Source of the DNA: Erwinia aphidicola
GTDB lineage: Bacteria; Pseudomonadota; Gammaproteobacteria; Enterobacterales; Enterobacteriaceae
Assembly: GCF_014773485.1 (NCBI RefSeq)
Contig: NZ_JACXBP010000001.1
Span: forward strand, 558,001 to 622,000
Length of the DNA: 64,000 nt
Direction of reading: 5' to 3'
This document shows positions 50,722 to 60,542 of this stretch, piece after piece. The position numbers and the translations under genes were made by a program. The notes beneath the pieces were generated by a model, which had not been told where the DNA came from, searched no databases, and worked only from the letters and a program-made list of their open reading frames with translations. Within the stretch, counting starts at the first letter, position 1, and each line of letters starts with the position of its first letter.

Positions 50722-52182
50722 TTACAGCAATGGGCTGAAGAAGTAAAACAGTCGTTCTACGATACGCTGCCAGTATGCGCGGCGCGACCAGCGTTGACCA
50801 TCAACCAGTCTGGATCGTGCGATATAATCCTCCTGCACCCGGGCCAGATCGCTGCCAAAACCATCGTCATCAATCACCAGCGTAATTTCAAAGTTGAGCC
50901 ACAGGCTGCGCATATCGAGGTTCACGGTGCCCACCAGGCTGAGCTGACCATCTACCAGAATACTCTTGGTGTGCAGCAGACCGCCTTCAAACTGATAGAT
51001 CTTCACCCCGGCGTCCAGCAGCTCGCCAAAGAAGGCGCGGCTGGCCCAGCCCACCAGCAGGGAGTCGTTGCGGCGCGGCACGATAATACTGACATCAACG
51101 CCACGATAAGCCGCGGTGCAGATAGCGTGCAGCAGGTCGTCGCTCGGAACAAAGTAGGGGGTGGTCATAATCAGCTGTTCGCGCGCTGAATAGACGGCGG
51201 TTAACAGTGCCTGATGGATCATATCCTCCGGGAAGCCAGGGCCGGAAGCGATCGCCTGAATGGTATGGCCGCTCTCCTGCTCAAACGGCATCACATTGTC
51301 ATCTGGCGGAGGCGGCAAAATGCGCTTGCCGGTCTCAATTTCCCAGTCGCAGGAGTAAATAATGCCCAGTGTGGTGGCGACCGGGCCTTCCATACGTGCC
51401 ATCAGGTCAACCCACTGGCCGACGCCAGCGTTCTGCTTGAAGTAGCGTGGGTCAACAAGGTTCATGCTGCCGGTATAGGCGATATAGTTGTCGATCAGCA
51501 CCACTTTGCGGTGCTGGCGCAGATCCATACGGCGCAGGAAAACGCGCAGCAGGCTCACTTTTAGCGCCTCGACTAAATCGATACCCGCGCTGCGCATCAT
51601 CGCTGCCCACGGGCTGCGGAAGAATTCGACGCTGCCCGCCGAGTCCAGCATCAGGCGGCAGTGAACGCCGCGCCGCGCCGCCGCCATTAGCGCTTCAGCC
51701 ACTTCATCCGCCTGCCCACCGGGCTGCCAGATATAGAACACCATCTCGATATTATGACGTGCCAGCTGAATATCACGCACCAGCGCGCGCAGGGTGTCAT
51801 CGGTGCTGGTGAGCAGCTGGAGCTGATTACCTTTCACTCCGGCAATGCCCTGACGGTTTTCACACAGCTGAAACAGTGAACGGGCCACATCGCTGTTATC
51901 TTCGGCAAAAATATGGTGACTGGCTTTGAGATCGGTTAGCCAGCGGGCGGTAGAAGGCCACATGGTGCGCGCGCGCTCGGCACGCCGTTTGCCAAGGTGC
52001 AGCTCACCGAATGAGAGATAAGCAATGATGCCAACCAGCGGAATAATATAGATAATTAACAGCCAGGCCATGGCGGAGGGCACTGCGCGCCGCTTCATCA
52101 GGATACGCAGGGTGACACTGGCAATTAGCAACCAATAACCAAACACCAGCAGCCAGCTCATTACGGTATAAAAGGTGGTCAT
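50722..52182 (-). CDS. clsA: Cardiolipin synthase ClsA
   Basis: Inner-membrane phospholipase-D superfamily enzyme condensing two phosphatidylglycerols into cardiolipin and glycerol. 486 residues, same as E. coli. Two N-terminal membrane segments (about 5-25 and 38-58). Two HKD motifs: [18 protein letters not shown] near residue 220 and [18 protein letters not shown] near 400. Start at [10 protein letters not shown] removes nine non-conserved residues of the longest frame. Confidence 0.96.
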   Translation of the reverse strand: MTTFYTVMSWLLVFGYWLLIASVTLRILMKRRAVPSAMAWLLIIYIIPLVGIIAYLSFGELHLGKRRAERARTMWPSTARWLTDLKASHHIFAEDNSDVARSLFQLCENRQGIAGVKGNQLQLLTSTDDTLRALVRDIQLARHNIEMVFYIWQPGGQADEVAEALMAAARRGVHCRLMLDSAGSVEFFRSPWAAMMRSAGIDLVEALKVSLLRVFLRRMDLRQHRKVVLIDNYIAYTGSMNLVDPRYFKQNAGVGQWVDLMARMEGPVATTLGIIYSCDWEIETGKRILPPPPDDNVMPFEQESGHTIQAIASGPGFPEDMIHQALLTAVYSAREQLIMTTPYFVPSDDLLHAICTAAYRGVDVSIIVPRRNDSLLVGWASRAFFGELLDAGVKIYQFEGGLLHTKSILVDGQLSLVGTVNLDMRSLWLNFEITLVIDDDGFGSDLARVQEDYIARSRLVDGQRWSRRAYWQRIVERLFYFFSPLL

Positions 52183-52347
52183 TAAGTGAAAATCCTGTTC
52201 ACGCGGCAATTAAATGGAGTTTACGTGCAGATGACAGTACAGGAAACCTTTAACCACACTTTAAGGAATAAAGAGATCGGACCTGGTGAGGATTGATAAA
52301 GGTCTATACTGCGTCGCGAGTTTTTCCTGGGTCAATCAGAGGGTGTA

Positions 52348-52521
52348 ATGAGACGAAGTAGAAATGAGGTGGCGCGCTGGCGCATGTTGCGGCAGGTTCA
52401 GCGGCGTCGGTCGCGTTGGTTGGAGGGGCAGTCTCGTCGCTACGGACGTATGCACTCTTTCCGCCATCAGGTGAGCCAGCAGCAACGCCGTTCTATTTTG
52501 TTTATTACACAGATTCCCTGA
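52348..52521 (+). CDS. yciY: YciY, small basic protein
   Basis: A 57-residue, very arginine-rich peptide (MRRSRNEVARWRMLRQVQRR...) followed by a short hydrophobic end. Its pattern matches E. coli YciY (RSR-EV-RWRM-RQ, RWLEGQSRR). Ribosome site AGAGGG before ATG. Located between divergent clsA and yciI, as in E. coli. Function unknown. Confidence 0.88.
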   Translation: MRRSRNEVARWRMLRQVQRRRSRWLEGQSRRYGRMHSFRHQVSQQQRRSILFITQIP

Positions 52522-52566
52522 AGCGGGGAACAGGCCCGGCGGTGGCGAGATCGCCGGGCTGTTTAA

Positions 52567-52863
52567 TCAGAAAGCGCGTTTAAACGGCTTGATAGCAACC
52601 TGCTTATATACCCCGGCAGCAATATAGGGATCATCCTGCGCCCATGACTGCGCGGCTTCCAGCGATGGGAACTCGGCAATAATGGTTGAACCGCTGAAAC
52701 CGGCAACGCCAGGCTCGTTACTGTCTACCGCGAGCATCGGGCCGGCAATAATCAGGCGACCTTCATCACGCAGCAGCTGCAGGCGGGCAAGGTGAGCAGG
52801 GCGCACGGCCGTGCGTTTTTCCAGTGAGTCACTATTATCTTCAGCGTAAATTACGTAGAGCAC
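52567..52863 (-). CDS. yciI: YciI family protein
   Basis: A 98-residue YCII-related protein (ferredoxin-like fold), with the conserved His in VRPAHLARL and [12 protein letters not shown]. Start is GTG with an AGGAG ribosome site (also GTG in relatives). E. coli yciI lies beside kch; kch is absent here. Enzymatic function unknown. Confidence 0.92.
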   Translation of the reverse strand: MLYVIYAEDNSDSLEKRTAVRPAHLARLQLLRDEGRLIIAGPMLAVDSNEPGVAGFSGSTIIAEFPSLEAAQSWAQDDPYIAAGVYKQVAIKPFKRAF

Positions 52864-53007
52864 CTTCAGAACTCCTGTCTGGGGATGAGATTCGGCATCA
52901 CGTTAAGTGATCGTTAACATTTGTGCAAACTAAAGCGTATCTGGCCTTGATAAAGGTCAGCCTGCGGCGTTTTAAAGGTGAAATCGACGAATCAGCGTGC
53001 GTGCTTA

Positions 53008-53037
53008 TTGAAATTGATTGCTATTTGCATTTAAAAT
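53008..53037 (+). promoter_or_regulatory. tonB promoter/Fur region
   Basis: TTGAAA and TAAAAT spaced 18 bp, 30 bp before the start codon. The block GATTGCTATTTGCATTTAAAATC is close to the known E. coli tonB control region with a Fur site. Iron repression is inferred. Confidence 0.55.
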
Positions 53038-53066
53038 CAACGCTTCACATTTTGACCAGAAAGATT

Positions 53067-53789
53067 ATGACGACGCTGACAACTGAACTACCTCGCCGCT
53101 CACCTTTACCACTGCTGATTTCGGTCGTACTGCATGGTTTAGCGATCGGGGCACTGCTGTATGCCTCATTTCATCAGGTGGTCGAAATGCCGAAAGCGTC
53201 TCAGCCTATCAGCGTGTCGTTAGTGGCACCTGAAGTGCAGCCGGAACCGCAGCCAGCCCCGCCTGAAGTGGTACCAGAACCTGAGCCAGAACCGGAACCG
53301 GAACCGATGCCTGAACCGCCTAAGCCAGAGCCGGTACCGATCCCTAAACCGGAGCCAAAGCCGAAGCCAAAACCGAAGCCGGTGAAGAAAGAGGTGGTCA
53401 AGCCGAAGAAAGAGGTGAAACCACGCCCGGCAGCAGCGCCACAGGAGACTAAACCCGTTGAGCAGAGTAAGCCGTCCACCGCGCCGAAGACCTCCCAGGC
53501 GCCGTCTACCGCCGTCTCAACCGGGCCACGGGCATTAACCGTTGGTAAGCCAGCCTATCCGGCGCGTGCTTTTGCCCTGCGGGTGGAAGGGCGTGTGCGG
53601 GTGCAGTTTGACGTCGACAGCGCCGGCCAGGTAGATAATGTGCGCATTCTGTCGGCCGAACCGCGCAACATGTTTGAGCGTGAAGTGAAACAGGCGATGC
53701 GCAAATGGCGCTATGAAGCCGGTAAGCCTGGCAAAGACCTGACGATGAATATCGTGTTTAAGATCAACGGTGGGACATCCATCGAATAA
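53067..53789 (+). CDS. tonB: TonB energy transducer
   Basis: Periplasm-spanning protein that uses the ExbBD proton motive force to power outer-membrane transporters for siderophores and vitamin B12. 240 residues: an N-terminal anchor helix (about 18-34, [19 protein letters not shown]), a long Pro-Glu/Pro-Lys repeat spacer (about 60-130), and a C-terminal domain ending INGGTSIE with [23 protein letters not shown] at [11 protein letters not shown]; a 48-residue longer frame exists but lacks the family start. Bidirectional terminator with yciA. Confidence 0.96.
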   Translation: MTTLTTELPRRSPLPLLISVVLHGLAIGALLYASFHQVVEMPKASQPISVSLVAPEVQPEPQPAPPEVVPEPEPEPEPEPMPEPPKPEPVPIPKPEPKPKPKPKPVKKEVVKPKKEVKPRPAAAPQETKPVEQSKPSTAPKTSQAPSTAVSTGPRALTVGKPAYPARAFALRVEGRVRVQFDVDSAGQVDNVRILSAEPRNMFEREVKQAMRKWRYEAGKPGKDLTMNIVFKINGGTSIE

Positions 53790-53816
53790 AAAAAGGGCGA
53801 AAGCCCTTTTTTTTTA
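53788..53816. terminator. Bidirectional terminator tonB/yciA
   Basis: AAAGGGC-GAAA-GCCCTTT stem with A-run and T-run on each side. Confidence 0.92.
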
Positions 53817-54242
53817 TACCTGCGGGTCGAGCTTAAAGTGGCTCTTATCGGCGGGTAGCGGCCGCGGTTTGCCTTCCGGGTCGACGGCAACATAGATAAA
53901 CACCGCTTCGGTGGTGCAGTAGCGCTGGCCAATGGGTTCAGATGACACCTTTTTGATCCACACCTCGATATTGATGGTGATGGAGCTGGTACCGGTTTTG
54001 ATACAGCGCGCATGGCAGGTGACGACATCACCCACCGCGACCGGTTTCAGAAAGGTCATGCCGTCGGCGCGCACGGTGACCACGCGACCTTCCGCTATCT
54101 CTTTCGCCAGAATAGCGCCACCCATATCCATCTGTGACATCAGCCAGCCGCCGAAGATATCGCCGTTGGCGTTGGTGTCTGCAGGCATCGCCAGCGTACG
54201 CAGCACCATTTCGCCCTGCGGTAATCGTTGTTGTTCGCTCAT
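53814..54242 (-). CDS. yciA: Acyl-CoA thioesterase YciA
   Basis: Hotdog-fold acyl-CoA thioesterase of broad chain-length range. 142 residues (slightly longer C-terminal tail than E. coli's 132). The conserved NANGDIFGGWLMSQMDMGGA carries the catalytic Asp. The ATG giving MSEQQRLPQG is preferred over a 12-residue longer version. Next to yciB-yciC, which supports a membrane-lipid context. Confidence 0.94.
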   Translation of the reverse strand: MSEQQRLPQGEMVLRTLAMPADTNANGDIFGGWLMSQMDMGGAILAKEIAEGRVVTVRADGMTFLKPVAVGDVVTCHARCIKTGTSSITINIEVWIKKVSSEPIGQRYCTTEAVFIYVAVDPEGKPRPLPADKSHFKLDPQV

Positions 54243-54311
54243 TGTGTGCTCTCGAATTGCTTGCTTCCGGTCATTCAATTCGCCCGGGGTAAATGTCCGG
54301 GCAATGATGAG

Positions 54312-54851
54312 TTATTTTTCTTCTTGTTGTGGCATCAGACGATAAATGTAGACGCCGCTCAGTAGCGTAAACAGGAGCGTCAGGGCGCTCAGGCCAAAGA
54401 CTTTAAAGTTAATCCAGATATCCTGCGACAGCCAGAAGGCGACATAGATATTCGCGAGGCCGCAGGCGAGGAAGAACAGTGCCCAGGCGATATTCAGGCG
54501 GCGCCAGGCGAATTCAGGCAGCTGAAGTTCTTTCCCCAGCATCTTCTGGATCAGCGGCTGTTTCATAAACCACTGGCTGAACAGCAGCGCAGCGGTAAAC
54601 AGGCCATAGATGATAGTGACTTTCCACTTAATAAAGTCCGGGTTGTGCAGCGCAATAGTCAGCGTGCCAAACACCGCGACCAGCGCGAAGGTCACCAGCG
54701 ACATCTTTTCAACTTTACGATAAAGCAGCCAGCCCGCCGCCAGTGCCAGCGCGGAGGCGGCAATCAGTGCGCCGGAGGCAACATAGATGTCGTAAAGCTT
54801 GTAGAAAACAAAAAACACCACGAGGGGAAGAAAGTCGAGTAACTGCTTCAT
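54312..54851 (-). CDS. yciB: Intracellular septation-type protein YciB
   Basis: Inner-membrane protein, 179 residues like E. coli YciB, with about five hydrophobic segments. Family blocks [21 protein letters not shown] and [18 protein letters not shown] are visible. E. coli YciB (formerly IspA) contacts cell elongation/division proteins and is functionally linked to DcrB. Forms yciB-yciA with yciC upstream on the same strand. Confidence 0.95.
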   Translation of the reverse strand: MKQLLDFLPLVVFFVFYKLYDIYVASGALIAASALALAAGWLLYRKVEKMSLVTFALVAVFGTLTIALHNPDFIKWKVTIIYGLFTAALLFSQWFMKQPLIQKMLGKELQLPEFAWRRLNIAWALFFLACGLANIYVAFWLSQDIWINFKVFGLSALTLLFTLLSGVYIYRLMPQQEEK

Positions 54852-54927
54852 AGCGGCTTCCAAATAACAGACGAATGCGAAATATCATTATCCAGCAGAA
54901 TGCCTCTGTCGAGGCATTCCAGGTTAA

Positions 54928-55665
54928 TTAACGTAACAGCATATACAGGCGTGACAAATAGATAATCAGTATGGCTGAAACCAGGTTGCTGAGCGCGTTG
55001 AGCACCACAGAAGCGACGTCCGGCGGCAGCACCAGCAGCGAGGAGGCCAGCAGCAGCACCACCAGTTTCGCCACAATCCATAAAATCACCGCCGGGGCGA
55101 TCAGTTTCATCTGGCTCCAGCCGAGACGCATGCTGGCACGCATAGAGGCGATCACTCCCACTTTTTCGGTCATCAGGATGATCGGGGAGAGTGCCAGGGT
55201 AACGGCCAGCAGCACGCCGGGAACCACCAGCACCATAAAGCCGAGCTGGATAAGCACGGTCATCAGGATGGTGAGCAGCAGCAGTGCCGGTAAGCGCGGA
55301 GCGGATGCGCCAATAGCACGCAGCGCGCTGATGCGCTGGCCGGATGACGCCAGCGGGATCAGGCTTAACATGCCGCCCAGCAGCAGGACATTACCTACCA
55401 GTGAAGCAAAAGTACCGGCAGCGGAAGCGTGCAGCAGCACCTGCTGCTGTTCGGGGGACATATTACGGATCATCTCCATCAGGCTGCTGGCGGAACCCGC
55501 AGCGCCTTCACCGAGGATCTGCATCTCATCGGCGCCTGGTGTGAATGCCTTGCCGATAAGCATAGTAATAAACGAAGTTAACAGCGCCATCAGTACAATA
55601 GTGACGGACTGATGGCGGAAGAAATTCCCCGTGTCACGGTATAGCGAACCCGCCGTGATAGACAT
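54928..55665 (-). CDS. yciC: UPF0259 membrane protein YciC
   Basis: A 245-residue polytopic inner-membrane protein (E. coli 247) with about six hydrophobic segments. It starts with SITAGSLYRDTGNFFRHQ and contains EMIRNMSPEQQQVLLHASAAGT. Function unknown. Divergent from ompW. Confidence 0.93.
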   Translation of the reverse strand: MSITAGSLYRDTGNFFRHQSVTIVLMALLTSFITMLIGKAFTPGADEMQILGEGAAGSASSLMEMIRNMSPEQQQVLLHASAAGTFASLVGNVLLLGGMLSLIPLASSGQRISALRAIGASAPRLPALLLLTILMTVLIQLGFMVLVVPGVLLAVTLALSPIILMTEKVGVIASMRASMRLGWSQMKLIAPAVILWIVAKLVVLLLASSLLVLPPDVASVVLNALSNLVSAILIIYLSRLYMLLR

Positions 55666-56008
55666 GTACTCTCCTTGAAAGGCCGGTGTTATAGACCCGG
55701 CGATTGTACATGGTCTGGCAGGGTGCTGGCACCCAGATTGACATAACTTTCGATTTAAGAAGGTATTACCGCCATTCCGCGCTTGTTGACTTCAGCCATG
55801 CTGGTTGCGCTGTTTTTATCTGGCTCACTTCACCGCCAAAACCCGTGAAAATTGATCCAAATCAACTCTATGTTTTATATAAACTTTTTGTTAATTGATT
55901 TGCATGATCTCGCCGGTAAATCAGGGTAAATATAGGTCGGCTAAAAACGCATCAAGGCCTCAAAGCAGGTCGCATGCTTACAATAATTTGCAGAAAAAAG
56001 GAGTGGTT
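55666..56008 (+). other. yciC/ompW divergent region
   Basis: 343 bp, AT-rich toward ompW, no gene. It holds the perfect FNR box at 55852 and a TTATATAAAC stretch downstream as possible -10 region. Confidence 0.6.
55852..55865 (+). promoter_or_regulatory. FNR box of ompW
   Basis: TTGATCCAAATCAA is an exact TTGAT-N4-ATCAA palindrome. If centred at -41.5 it would place the start near 55900. E. coli ompW is FNR-activated, which agrees. Confidence 0.75.
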
Positions 56009-56644
56009 ATGAAATTGAAAGCGCTGGTACTCGCCGTAATTAGCTTATTGCCCGTCGCCGCATCAGCCCACCAGGCTGGGGATTTCTTTATGCGTGTCGG
56101 TTCCGCGACCGTGCGCCCGACCGGAGGGTCGGATGACGTAATGGGCCTGGGTGAGTTCAACATTGATAACAACACCCAGATGGGCCTGACCTTCACCTAT
56201 ATGGCCACCGATTACATTGGCGTGGAACTGCTGGGTGCGACGCCGTTTAAACACCATGTTGGCCTGCAGGCGACCGGCACGCTGGCAACGGTTCACCAGT
56301 TGCCGCCAACGCTGATGGCACAGTGGTACCCAATGGGTAACAGCAGTAAGTGGCAGCCTTATGCGGGCGTCGGGGTCAACTACACTATGTTTTATGACAC
56401 CGACTTTAACCAGACCGGGCGTGATGCGGGATTAAGCAATCTCAGCGTGAAAAACTCCTGGGGTTTAGCGGGGCAGGTAGGTCTTGACTATCAGTTAACG
56501 CCTGACTGGCTGATTAACGCCTCGCTGTGGTACATGGATATCAACACCAAAGTGCGCTTCGACTCTGCGGCGGCAGGCCGCCAGAGTATTGATACGCATA
56601 TTAATCCGTGGGTGTTCTTCTTCGGCGCGGGCTACACTTTCTGA
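56009..56644 (+). CDS. ompW: Outer membrane protein OmpW
   Basis: Eight-stranded outer-membrane beta-barrel for small hydrophobic compounds. 211 residues. Signal peptide of about 21 residues (LLPVAASA before HQAG) and a C-terminal Phe (FFGAGYTF). The mid-strand VNYTMFYDTDFNQ and PTLMAQWYPMG stretches are typical. Start at MKLKALVLAV with AAGGAG; the longest frame adds 38 residues upstream. A palindromic FNR box is 140 bp upstream, suggesting anaerobic induction. Confidence 0.95.
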   Translation: MKLKALVLAVISLLPVAASAHQAGDFFMRVGSATVRPTGGSDDVMGLGEFNIDNNTQMGLTFTYMATDYIGVELLGATPFKHHVGLQATGTLATVHQLPPTLMAQWYPMGNSSKWQPYAGVGVNYTMFYDTDFNQTGRDAGLSNLSVKNSWGLAGQVGLDYQLTPDWLINASLWYMDINTKVRFDSAAAGRQSIDTHINPWVFFFGAGYTF

Positions 56645-56654
56645 AGCGCTAAAA

Positions 56655-56684
56655 TGCAAAAAGGCGCGAAATTCGCGCCTTTTA
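56655..56684 (+). terminator. Terminator between ompW and BON lipoprotein
   Basis: AAGGCGCGA-AAT-TCGCGCCTT stem with TTT after it on the plus strand and AAA before it, so it can serve both convergent genes. Confidence 0.85.
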
Positions 56685-56699
56685 AGCCATTCAGAACGG

Positions 56700-57014
56700 T
56701 TATTTAATCTGCATATTATTCACAACAGATTTTACACCCGCCACGCCGCGCGTAATGCCGACGGCACGGTTAGCCATCTGCGGTGAGCTGACAAATCCAC
56801 TCAGCTGAACGCGTCCTTTGAAGGTCTCAACATTGATCTCCGTCGACTTCAGCGAGTCATCGGCCAGCAGGGTTGATTTTACCTTGGTCGTAATGACGGT
56901 GTCGTCAATATAACCTCCGGTTCCCTCTTTAGTTGCCGTAGGCGCACAGGCACTCACTGACAGAGCCACTACGGCTGCAATAACCACACCTGATAAGACT
57001 TTGAACCATTTCAC
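56700..57014 (-). CDS. BON-domain lipoprotein
   Basis: A 104-residue protein with a lipoprotein signal peptide (lipobox VSAC, Cys23 as first mature residue) and one BON domain (about residues 36-104, DDTVITTKVKSTLLADDSLKSTEINVETFKGRVQLSGFV). It resembles OsmY/DolP-type BON proteins, which act at the envelope, but has a single BON copy and is short. In E. coli yciEFG occupies this slot. The mature protein is likely attached to the outer membrane. Function unknown. Confidence 0.88.
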   Translation of the reverse strand: MKWFKVLSGVVIAAVVALSVSACAPTATKEGTGGYIDDTVITTKVKSTLLADDSLKSTEINVETFKGRVQLSGFVSSPQMANRAVGITRGVAGVKSVVNNMQIK

Positions 57015-57134
57015 TATGTAATCTCCCTGTCATCATCATAAGGCTTTAACCGACACATTCATCGGTATCTATAGATTTTTAGCGAGGTTTGCCAGAAATG
57101 CAAATGGTTATGCGGGGAAAATTGAAAGAATATA

Positions 57135-57159
57135 ATGCCTTATCCAGGAGATAAGGCAT
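57135..57159 (-). terminator. Terminator of the trp operon
   Basis: A 10-bp stem ATGCCTTATC with GATAAGGCAT and a 5-nt loop, followed on the minus strand by a T-rich TATATTCTTTC. It is 10 bp beyond the trpA stop. Confidence 0.75.
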
Positions 57160-57168
57160 GGGTTCTGC

Positions 57169-57972
57169 TTAGCGCGTTGCGGCTTTCAGTTTGCTAACGA
57201 AAGCGGTCAGCTCAGCGAGCATCACTTCCGGCTGTGCCAGGTTTTTCTCGATGATTTTCACAATGGCAGAGCCAGAGATAGCGCCGGCTGCGCCGCAACC
57301 CACCGCTTCCTGCACCTGCGACGCTTCAGAAATACCAAAGCCCTGCAGCGCCGGAGCAGCATGGTACTCGCGCAGTTTATCGACCAGATGCTTAAGCGGC
57401 AGATTGGCGCGCGTTTCCGATCCGGTCACCCCGGCACGCGACAGCAGATAGGTGTAACCCCGGCCGTGGGAGGCAATTTCACGCAGCAGATCGTCACTGG
57501 CGTTCGGCGGGCATATAAAGATTGGCGCGACGTTGTGGCGCAGCGCCGCCTGACGGAACGGGGCAGACTCTTCAATTGGCACGTCGGCAACCAGCACTGA
57601 GTCGACGCCAACCTGCTGGCAGCGGGCATAGAAGTTGTCGATGCCGTTGGAAAATACCAGGTTCGCGTACATCAGCAGGCCGATTGGCAGCTCCGGGTAT
57701 TTCTGGCGGATGGCGGCCAGCATTTCGAAGCATTGTGACGGCGTCACGCCAGCCGCAAAGGCACGCAGGTTAGCATTCTGGATAGTCGGACCATCCGCCA
57801 GCGGATCGGAGAAGGGAATGCCCAGCTCCAGCGCATCGGCACCACCGGCCACCAGCGCATCGATAATCTGCAGCGAGAGTTCCGGCGTTGGGTCGCCCAG
57901 GGTGACGAAGGGCACAAAAGCGCCTTCTTTACGCTCTGCCAGACGTTTGAAACAGCTATCGTAACGTTCCAT
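57169..57972 (-). CDS. trpA: Tryptophan synthase alpha subunit TrpA
   Basis: Cleaves indole-3-glycerol phosphate to indole and glyceraldehyde-3-phosphate; indole is channelled to TrpB. 267 residues. Catalytic Glu and Asp lie in [15 protein letters not shown] (Glu49/Asp60 equivalents). The phosphate site [10 protein letters not shown] is present. Start overlaps the trpB stop (TGATG), giving coupled translation. Last gene of trp. Confidence 0.97.
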   Translation of the reverse strand: MERYDSCFKRLAERKEGAFVPFVTLGDPTPELSLQIIDALVAGGADALELGIPFSDPLADGPTIQNANLRAFAAGVTPSQCFEMLAAIRQKYPELPIGLLMYANLVFSNGIDNFYARCQQVGVDSVLVADVPIEESAPFRQAALRHNVAPIFICPPNASDDLLREIASHGRGYTYLLSRAGVTGSETRANLPLKHLVDKLREYHAAPALQGFGISEASQVQEAVGCGAAGAISGSAIVKIIEKNLAQPEVMLAELTAFVSKLKAATR

Positions 57973-59162
57973 CAGATTTCTCCCTTCGCGGTCAGAATGT
58001 CATGCACGGTGAAAATATCTTTATCGCCACGGCCGGAGAGGTTGACCACCAGCAGCTGCTCTTTCTCAGGGTCGGCTTTCATCATCTTCAGGGCATGAGC
58101 CAGCGCGTGGGAAGATTCCAGCGCCGGGATAATCCCTTCGCTGCGGCACAGCGTTTTGAACGCATCCATGGCTTCGTCGTCGGTGATCGAGACGTATTCA
58201 GCGCGGCCAATGCTGTTCAGGTAAGCGTGCTGCGGTCCGACGGAGGGGAAATCCAGGCCGGCGGAGATGGAATACGACTCTTCAATCTGACCGTCTGCGG
58301 TCTGCATCATTGGCGACTTCATACCGAAGTAGATGCCGACGCGGCCATGCTTGAGTGGCGCACCGTGTTCACCGCTTTCAATACCGTGGCCAGCAGGCTC
58401 GACGCCGATCAGGCCGACGCTGCTCTCATCAATAAAGTCGGCAAACATGCCGATGGCGTTCGACCCGCCGCCAACGCAGGCGATGACGGCATCCGGCAGG
58501 CGGCCTTCTTTCTCCAGAATCTGCGCTTTCGTCTCTTCGCCGATCATACGCTGGAACTCACGCACAATGGTCGGGAACGGGTGTGGACCGGCGGCAGTGC
58601 CGAGCATATAGTGCGCGGTTTCATAGCTGCCGGACCAGTCGCGCAGCGCTTCGTTACAGGCATCTTTCAGCGTGGCAGAGCCGCTGTGCACCGGGATCAC
58701 TTCCGCGCCCATCAGCTTCATACGGAACACGTTTGGCGACTGGCGCTCAATATCTTTCGCACCCATGTAAATGCGGCATTTCAGGCCCAGCAGGGCGCTG
58801 GCGAGGGCCGAGGCAACCCCGTGCTGACCGGCTCCGGTTTCAGCAATGATTTCGTTTTTACCCATGCGTTTTGCCAGCAGCGCCTGACCGAGTACCTGGT
58901 TAGTTTTGTGCGCGCCGCCGTGCAGCAGATCTTCTCGCTTCAGATACAGGCGAGTTTGGGTGCCTTTGGTGAGATTCTTACACAGCGTCAGCGCCGTTGG
59001 GCGCCCTGCATAGTTCTTCAGCAGGTCGGTAAATTCAGCCTGGAATTCCGGGTCGCTTTGGGCGCTGATAAAGGCGTCTTCCAGCTGTTCCAGAGCCGGC
59101 ATCAGGATCTGCGGCACGTACATGCCACCAAACTCACCAAAATAGGGATTTAACTTAGTCAT
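57972..59162 (-). CDS. trpB: Tryptophan synthase beta subunit TrpB
   Basis: PLP enzyme that condenses indole with serine to L-tryptophan. 396 residues. PLP lysine is in [12 protein letters not shown] (Lys87 region) and [10 protein letters not shown] forms the phosphate cradle. Second-to-last gene, overlapping trpA by one base and 16 bp behind trpC. Confidence 0.98.
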   Translation of the reverse strand: MTKLNPYFGEFGGMYVPQILMPALEQLEDAFISAQSDPEFQAEFTDLLKNYAGRPTALTLCKNLTKGTQTRLYLKREDLLHGGAHKTNQVLGQALLAKRMGKNEIIAETGAGQHGVASALASALLGLKCRIYMGAKDIERQSPNVFRMKLMGAEVIPVHSGSATLKDACNEALRDWSGSYETAHYMLGTAAGPHPFPTIVREFQRMIGEETKAQILEKEGRLPDAVIACVGGGSNAIGMFADFIDESSVGLIGVEPAGHGIESGEHGAPLKHGRVGIYFGMKSPMMQTADGQIEESYSISAGLDFPSVGPQHAYLNSIGRAEYVSITDDEAMDAFKTLCRSEGIIPALESSHALAHALKMMKADPEKEQLLVVNLSGRGDKDIFTVHDILTAKGEI

Positions 59163-59178
59163 GATCGCTTCTCTTATA

Positions 59179-60540
59179 TCAGTAGGCTTTCAGCGTCTGA
59201 AACACTGAAGCAATTTTACCGGCATCCTTAATTCCGGGGGCACTCTCCACGCCGGAATTAAAGTCGAGGCCTGCACAGCCGAGCTGAGCGGCCTGAACGC
59301 AGTTATCCGCCCCGAGACCACCGGCCAGCAGCACGTTATCGAGTTTCTCACCCTGCAACAGCTGCCAGTTAAACTGCTGGCCGCTGCCGCCACTGCCGTT
59401 ATCAAACACATAGCGGTCAACGTGCGGCCAGTCGCGGGCGGGCAGGCTGGAACCTATGCTGAAGGCTTTCCAGATCTTCACGCTGGCCGGAAGTTCTGCG
59501 CGCAGCTGGCTGACAAATTGGCGATCTTCCTCACCGTGCAGCTGTACGGCAAACAGCTTCAACTGCTGCGCTTTAGTGACAATGTCACTGATGCTGTTAT
59601 TGCGGAAAACGCCAACATATTTTAGCGCGCCGCCCGCCATCACGGCCGCAGCCTGAGCGCTATCGATTTTACGCGGTGAACCTTCGGCAAAGATCAGCCC
59701 ACCATAATTCGCCCCGGCCTCCAGTGCGCAGCGGGCATCTTCGGCCCGCGTCAGTCCGCACACCTTATTGTCACCAAGGATCACCCGGCGCACGGCGGCG
59801 GTAAGATCCTCTTCTGACATCAGGGCAGAGCCAATCAGGAAGCCGTTGGCGAAGTGGCTAAGCTCACGTACCTGCGCGTAACTGTTAATGCCGGACTCGC
59901 TGATCACCGTGACCCCGTGCGCCACTTTCGGCGCCAGGCGGCGGGTGCGGTCCAGATCGATAGAGAGATCGCGCAGGTCGCGGTTATTAATGCCGACCAC
60001 CTTCGCGCCCAGCGCAGTGGCGCGCTCCAGCTCTTCATCACTGATCACTTCGGTCAGCACGCCCATCTGCAGGCTATGCGCCACGGCAGAGAGCTGGCGA
60101 TACTGCTCGTCGTCGAGCACCGACAGCATCAGCAAAATGGCATCGGCCTGGTGATAGCGCGCCAGATAGATCTGATAAGGGTCGATAATAAAGTCTTTAC
60201 ACAGCACCGGCTGGGTCACGGCTTTGCTGACAATCGGCAGAAAATCAAAGCTTCCCTGGAAGTACTTCTCGTCAGTCAGCACTGAAATCGCCGAGGCATA
60301 ATGCTGGTAGACGCCAGCGATAACCGCCGGGTCAAAGTCTTCACGGATCAGACCCTTCGACGGGGAGGCTTTTTTGCACTCCAGAATAAACACGGTGCGG
60401 GCGCCCTGTAGCGCATGATAAAAGCCGCGCGTTGAGGGGACGATCTCATTCTGGAAGGTGGCCAGGGGCTGCTGCTGCTGGCGCTCTGCCAGCCAGATAG
60501 CTTTATCCTGGACGATTTTATTCAGTACGGTTTCCTGCAT
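59179..60540 (-). CDS. trpC: Bifunctional indole-3-glycerol phosphate synthase / phosphoribosylanthranilate isomerase TrpCF
   Basis: Fused enzyme: N-terminal IGP synthase (about 1-255, [24 protein letters not shown]) and C-terminal PRA isomerase (256-453, [20 protein letters not shown]). 453 residues, matching E. coli TrpC. Two bp beyond the trpD stop. Confidence 0.97.
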   Translation of the reverse strand: MQETVLNKIVQDKAIWLAERQQQQPLATFQNEIVPSTRGFYHALQGARTVFILECKKASPSKGLIREDFDPAVIAGVYQHYASAISVLTDEKYFQGSFDFLPIVSKAVTQPVLCKDFIIDPYQIYLARYHQADAILLMLSVLDDEQYRQLSAVAHSLQMGVLTEVISDEELERATALGAKVVGINNRDLRDLSIDLDRTRRLAPKVAHGVTVISESGINSYAQVRELSHFANGFLIGSALMSEEDLTAAVRRVILGDNKVCGLTRAEDARCALEAGANYGGLIFAEGSPRKIDSAQAAAVMAGGALKYVGVFRNNSISDIVTKAQQLKLFAVQLHGEEDRQFVSQLRAELPASVKIWKAFSIGSSLPARDWPHVDRYVFDNGSGGSGQQFNWQLLQGEKLDNVLLAGGLGADNCVQAAQLGCAGLDFNSGVESAPGIKDAGKIASVFQTLKAY

Positions 60541-60542
60541 GA

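Noticed and set aside
58002-59153. 383-codon plus-strand frame opposite trpB
   Set aside because: Shadow of trpB; composition follows the antisense codons of a well-supported gene and no ribosome site or family motif is seen.
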